A DNA stretch of 64,000 bases from DATARH01 sp035534855 (GTDB lineage: Bacteria; Pseudomonadota; Alphaproteobacteria; ATCC43930; CGMCC-115725), in NCBI GenBank assembly GCA_035534855.1, contig DATLRD010000107.1:42090-106089 (forward strand). Direction: 5' to 3'. Shown piece after piece: positions 62,870 through 64,000 of this stretch. A model generated the notes under the pieces. That model did not search any database and was not told the DNA's origin. It was given only the letters and a program-made list of their open reading frames with translations. Within the stretch, counting starts at the first letter, position 1; the number at the start of each line of letters is the position of its first letter. A program made the position numbers and the translations under genes.

Positions 62870-64000
62870 CTATCGCGTCAATTCCCGCATCGCGCGGTCG
62901 ATGCCGTCGAGCGTGAGCGGGAACATGCGCCCCTCCAGGATCGCGCGGATCATGCCGATGCTCGTCGTGCCGCCCCAGTATTTCTCCGGCACCGGGTTGA
63001 GCCAGACGGCCCGGGGATAGAAATCGAGCAGCCGGCGCATCCAGGTTTCGCCGGATTCGTCGTTCCAGCGCTCGACGCTGCCGCCTTCGCGGTCGATCTC
63101 ATAGGGGCTCATGCTGGCGTCGCCGACCAGCACCACGCGGTGGGCCGGATCATAGGTACGCAGGATGTCGAGCACGTTGATCTGCTCGACATGGCGCCGG
63201 CGCGAATCCTTCCACACCGTGTCGTAAAGGCAATTGTGGATGTAGAAATGGACGAGGTTCTTAAACTCGCCGCGCGCCGCCGAGAACAGTTCCTCGCACA
63301 CCCGGACATGGTCTTCCATCGACCCGCCGACGTCGAGGAACAGAAGTAATTTGACCGCGTTGTGCCGCTCGGGCACGAGCTTGAGGTCGAGCCATCCGGC
63401 ATTGTGCGCGGTGTCGCGGATCGTCTGCGGCAGGTCGAGTTCGAGGTTGGCGCCCTCGCGGGCAAACTGGCGAAGCCGGCGCAGCGCGATCTTGATGTTG
63501 CGTGTGCCGAGTTCGACGGTGTCGTCGAGGTTGCGGAACTCACGCCGGTCCCACACCTTGACCGCGCTGCGGTTGCCGCCCTCGCCGCCGATGCGGATGC
63601 CCTCGGGGTTGTAGCCCGAATTGCCGAACGGCGAGGTGCCGGCGGTACCGATCCATTTCCGGCCTCCCTGATGCCGGCCCTTCTGCTCGGCGAGACGCTG
63701 GCGCAGCGTCTCCATCAATTTGTCCCAGCCACCCAGCGCCTCGACCTGCGCCTTTTCCTCGGGGGTCAGCAGCCGCTCGGCGAGTTTACGCAGCCATTCG
63801 TCGGGCAACTCGGTCTTAGGGTCCTCCGGCGTCTCGATGCCCTTGAAGCAATGCCCGAACACCCGGTCGAACCGGTCGAGGTGCCGCTCGTCCTTAACCA
63901 GCGTCGTGCGCGACAGATAATAAAAATCCTCGATGTCGAACACGGCGACGCGCTTCTGCATCGCCTCCAACAGGGTCAGAAACTCGCGCAGTGACGCCGG
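62870..64000 (-). CDS. VWA (CoxE-like) domain protein, 5' end beyond window
   Basis: At least 377 residues; the frame stays open to the right edge (PASLREFLTLLEAMQKR before the internal Met), so the true start is outside. It has a von Willebrand A-type domain with a MIDAS-like DVGGSMEDH and the CoxE-like pattern. The N-terminal half includes FDIEDFYYLSRTTLVKDERH, and a Gly-rich segment, TAGTSPFGNSGYNPEG, lies near the middle. Such proteins usually pair with a MoxR-type AAA+ ATPase, likely just upstream, to mature metalloenzymes or complexes. Confidence 0.88.
   Translation of the reverse strand, partial: PASLREFLTLLEAMQKRVAVFDIEDFYYLSRTTLVKDERHLDRFDRVFGHCFKGIETPEDPKTELPDEWLRKLAERLLTPEEKAQVEALGGWDKLMETLRQRLAEQKGRHQGGRKWIGTAGTSPFGNSGYNPEGIRIGGEGGNRSAVKVWDRREFRNLDDTVELGTRNIKIALRRLRQFAREGANLELDLPQTIRDTAHNAGWLDLKLVPERHNAVKLLLFLDVGGSMEDHVRVCEELFSAARGEFKNLVHFYIHNCLYDTVWKDSRRRHVEQINVLDILRTYDPAHRVVLVGDASMSPYEIDREGGSVERWNDESGETWMRRLLDFYPRAVWLNPVPEKYWGGTTSIGMIRAILEGRMFPLTLDGIDRAMRELTR

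Overview
The window is chromosomal DNA of a high-G+C alphaproteobacterium, probably of the Rhodospirillales-like branch. This rests on gene content and order: recG next to a divergent sdhE-mfd pair, rpsF-rpsR-DUF2232-rplI, a purS/purQ/purL/bolA/grxD block, a GcrA homologue, the alphaproteobacterial zeta-type ATPase inhibitor (DUF1476), and glnB-glnA with sigma-54-like promoters. No rRNA, tRNA, CRISPR array, plasmid origin or complete insertion sequence was seen. Genes are dense and most are housekeeping. Several short stretches of visibly lower G+C look acquired.

Layout. 1-8.1 kb is a nitrogen region: two tandem ammonium transporters separated by a terminator and led by a sigma-54-like promoter, then glnA and glnB with their own sigma-54-like sites. 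Between them lie a PP2C phosphatase/Ser-Thr kinase fusion and an AIM24-family protein. 8.2-17.4 kb holds an aminotransferase, a trans-aconitate-type methyltransferase, recG, sdhE-mfd and a cyclopropane fatty acid synthase. 17.5-19.8 kb is the ribosomal block rplI, DUF2232, rpsR and rpsF, in which rpsF has a repetitive charged tail. 20-27 kb carries grxD, bolA, purL, purQ, purS and purB. This block is interrupted twice: by a REP-palindrome/GIY-YIG nuclease unit between purQ and purL, and by a spacer with a tiny membrane protein between purS and purQ.

27-35 kb is a mixed set: pseudouridine synthase, cupin, lipoprotein, membrane acyltransferase, S10-type peptidase, SpoU methyltransferase, DTW protein, MFS pump and an EEP hydrolase. 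35.4-36.5 kb is a small mercury-type locus (merR, merT with a frameshift, and a Cys-rich small protein) around a 19-bp-spacer MerR operator. 37-49 kb holds a fused double ABC exporter, a cupin, a uronate-dehydrogenase-like enzyme, arsC, a secreted protein, both aconitase X subunits, a diiron ferritin-like enzyme, a class III nucleotide cyclase and a gamma-glutamyltransferase. 49.2-50.4 kb is a low-G+C islet with a dCTP deaminase and an unknown 97-residue partner. 50.4-64 kb contains fumC, a DinB-fold protein, a DUF35/thiolase pair, a lone receiver, a D-aminoacylase-type hydrolase, a LysR/NTF2-like/MFS cluster, pgk, a methyltransferase, gcrA and a VWA protein cut by the window edge.

The best candidates for something new are the dCTP deaminase islet, the REP/GIY-YIG unit with the purQ-coupled ORF it seems to have overrun, and the PP2C-kinase fusion beside nitrogen genes. 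All functional assignments are from recognising protein motifs by eye. No database search was run.
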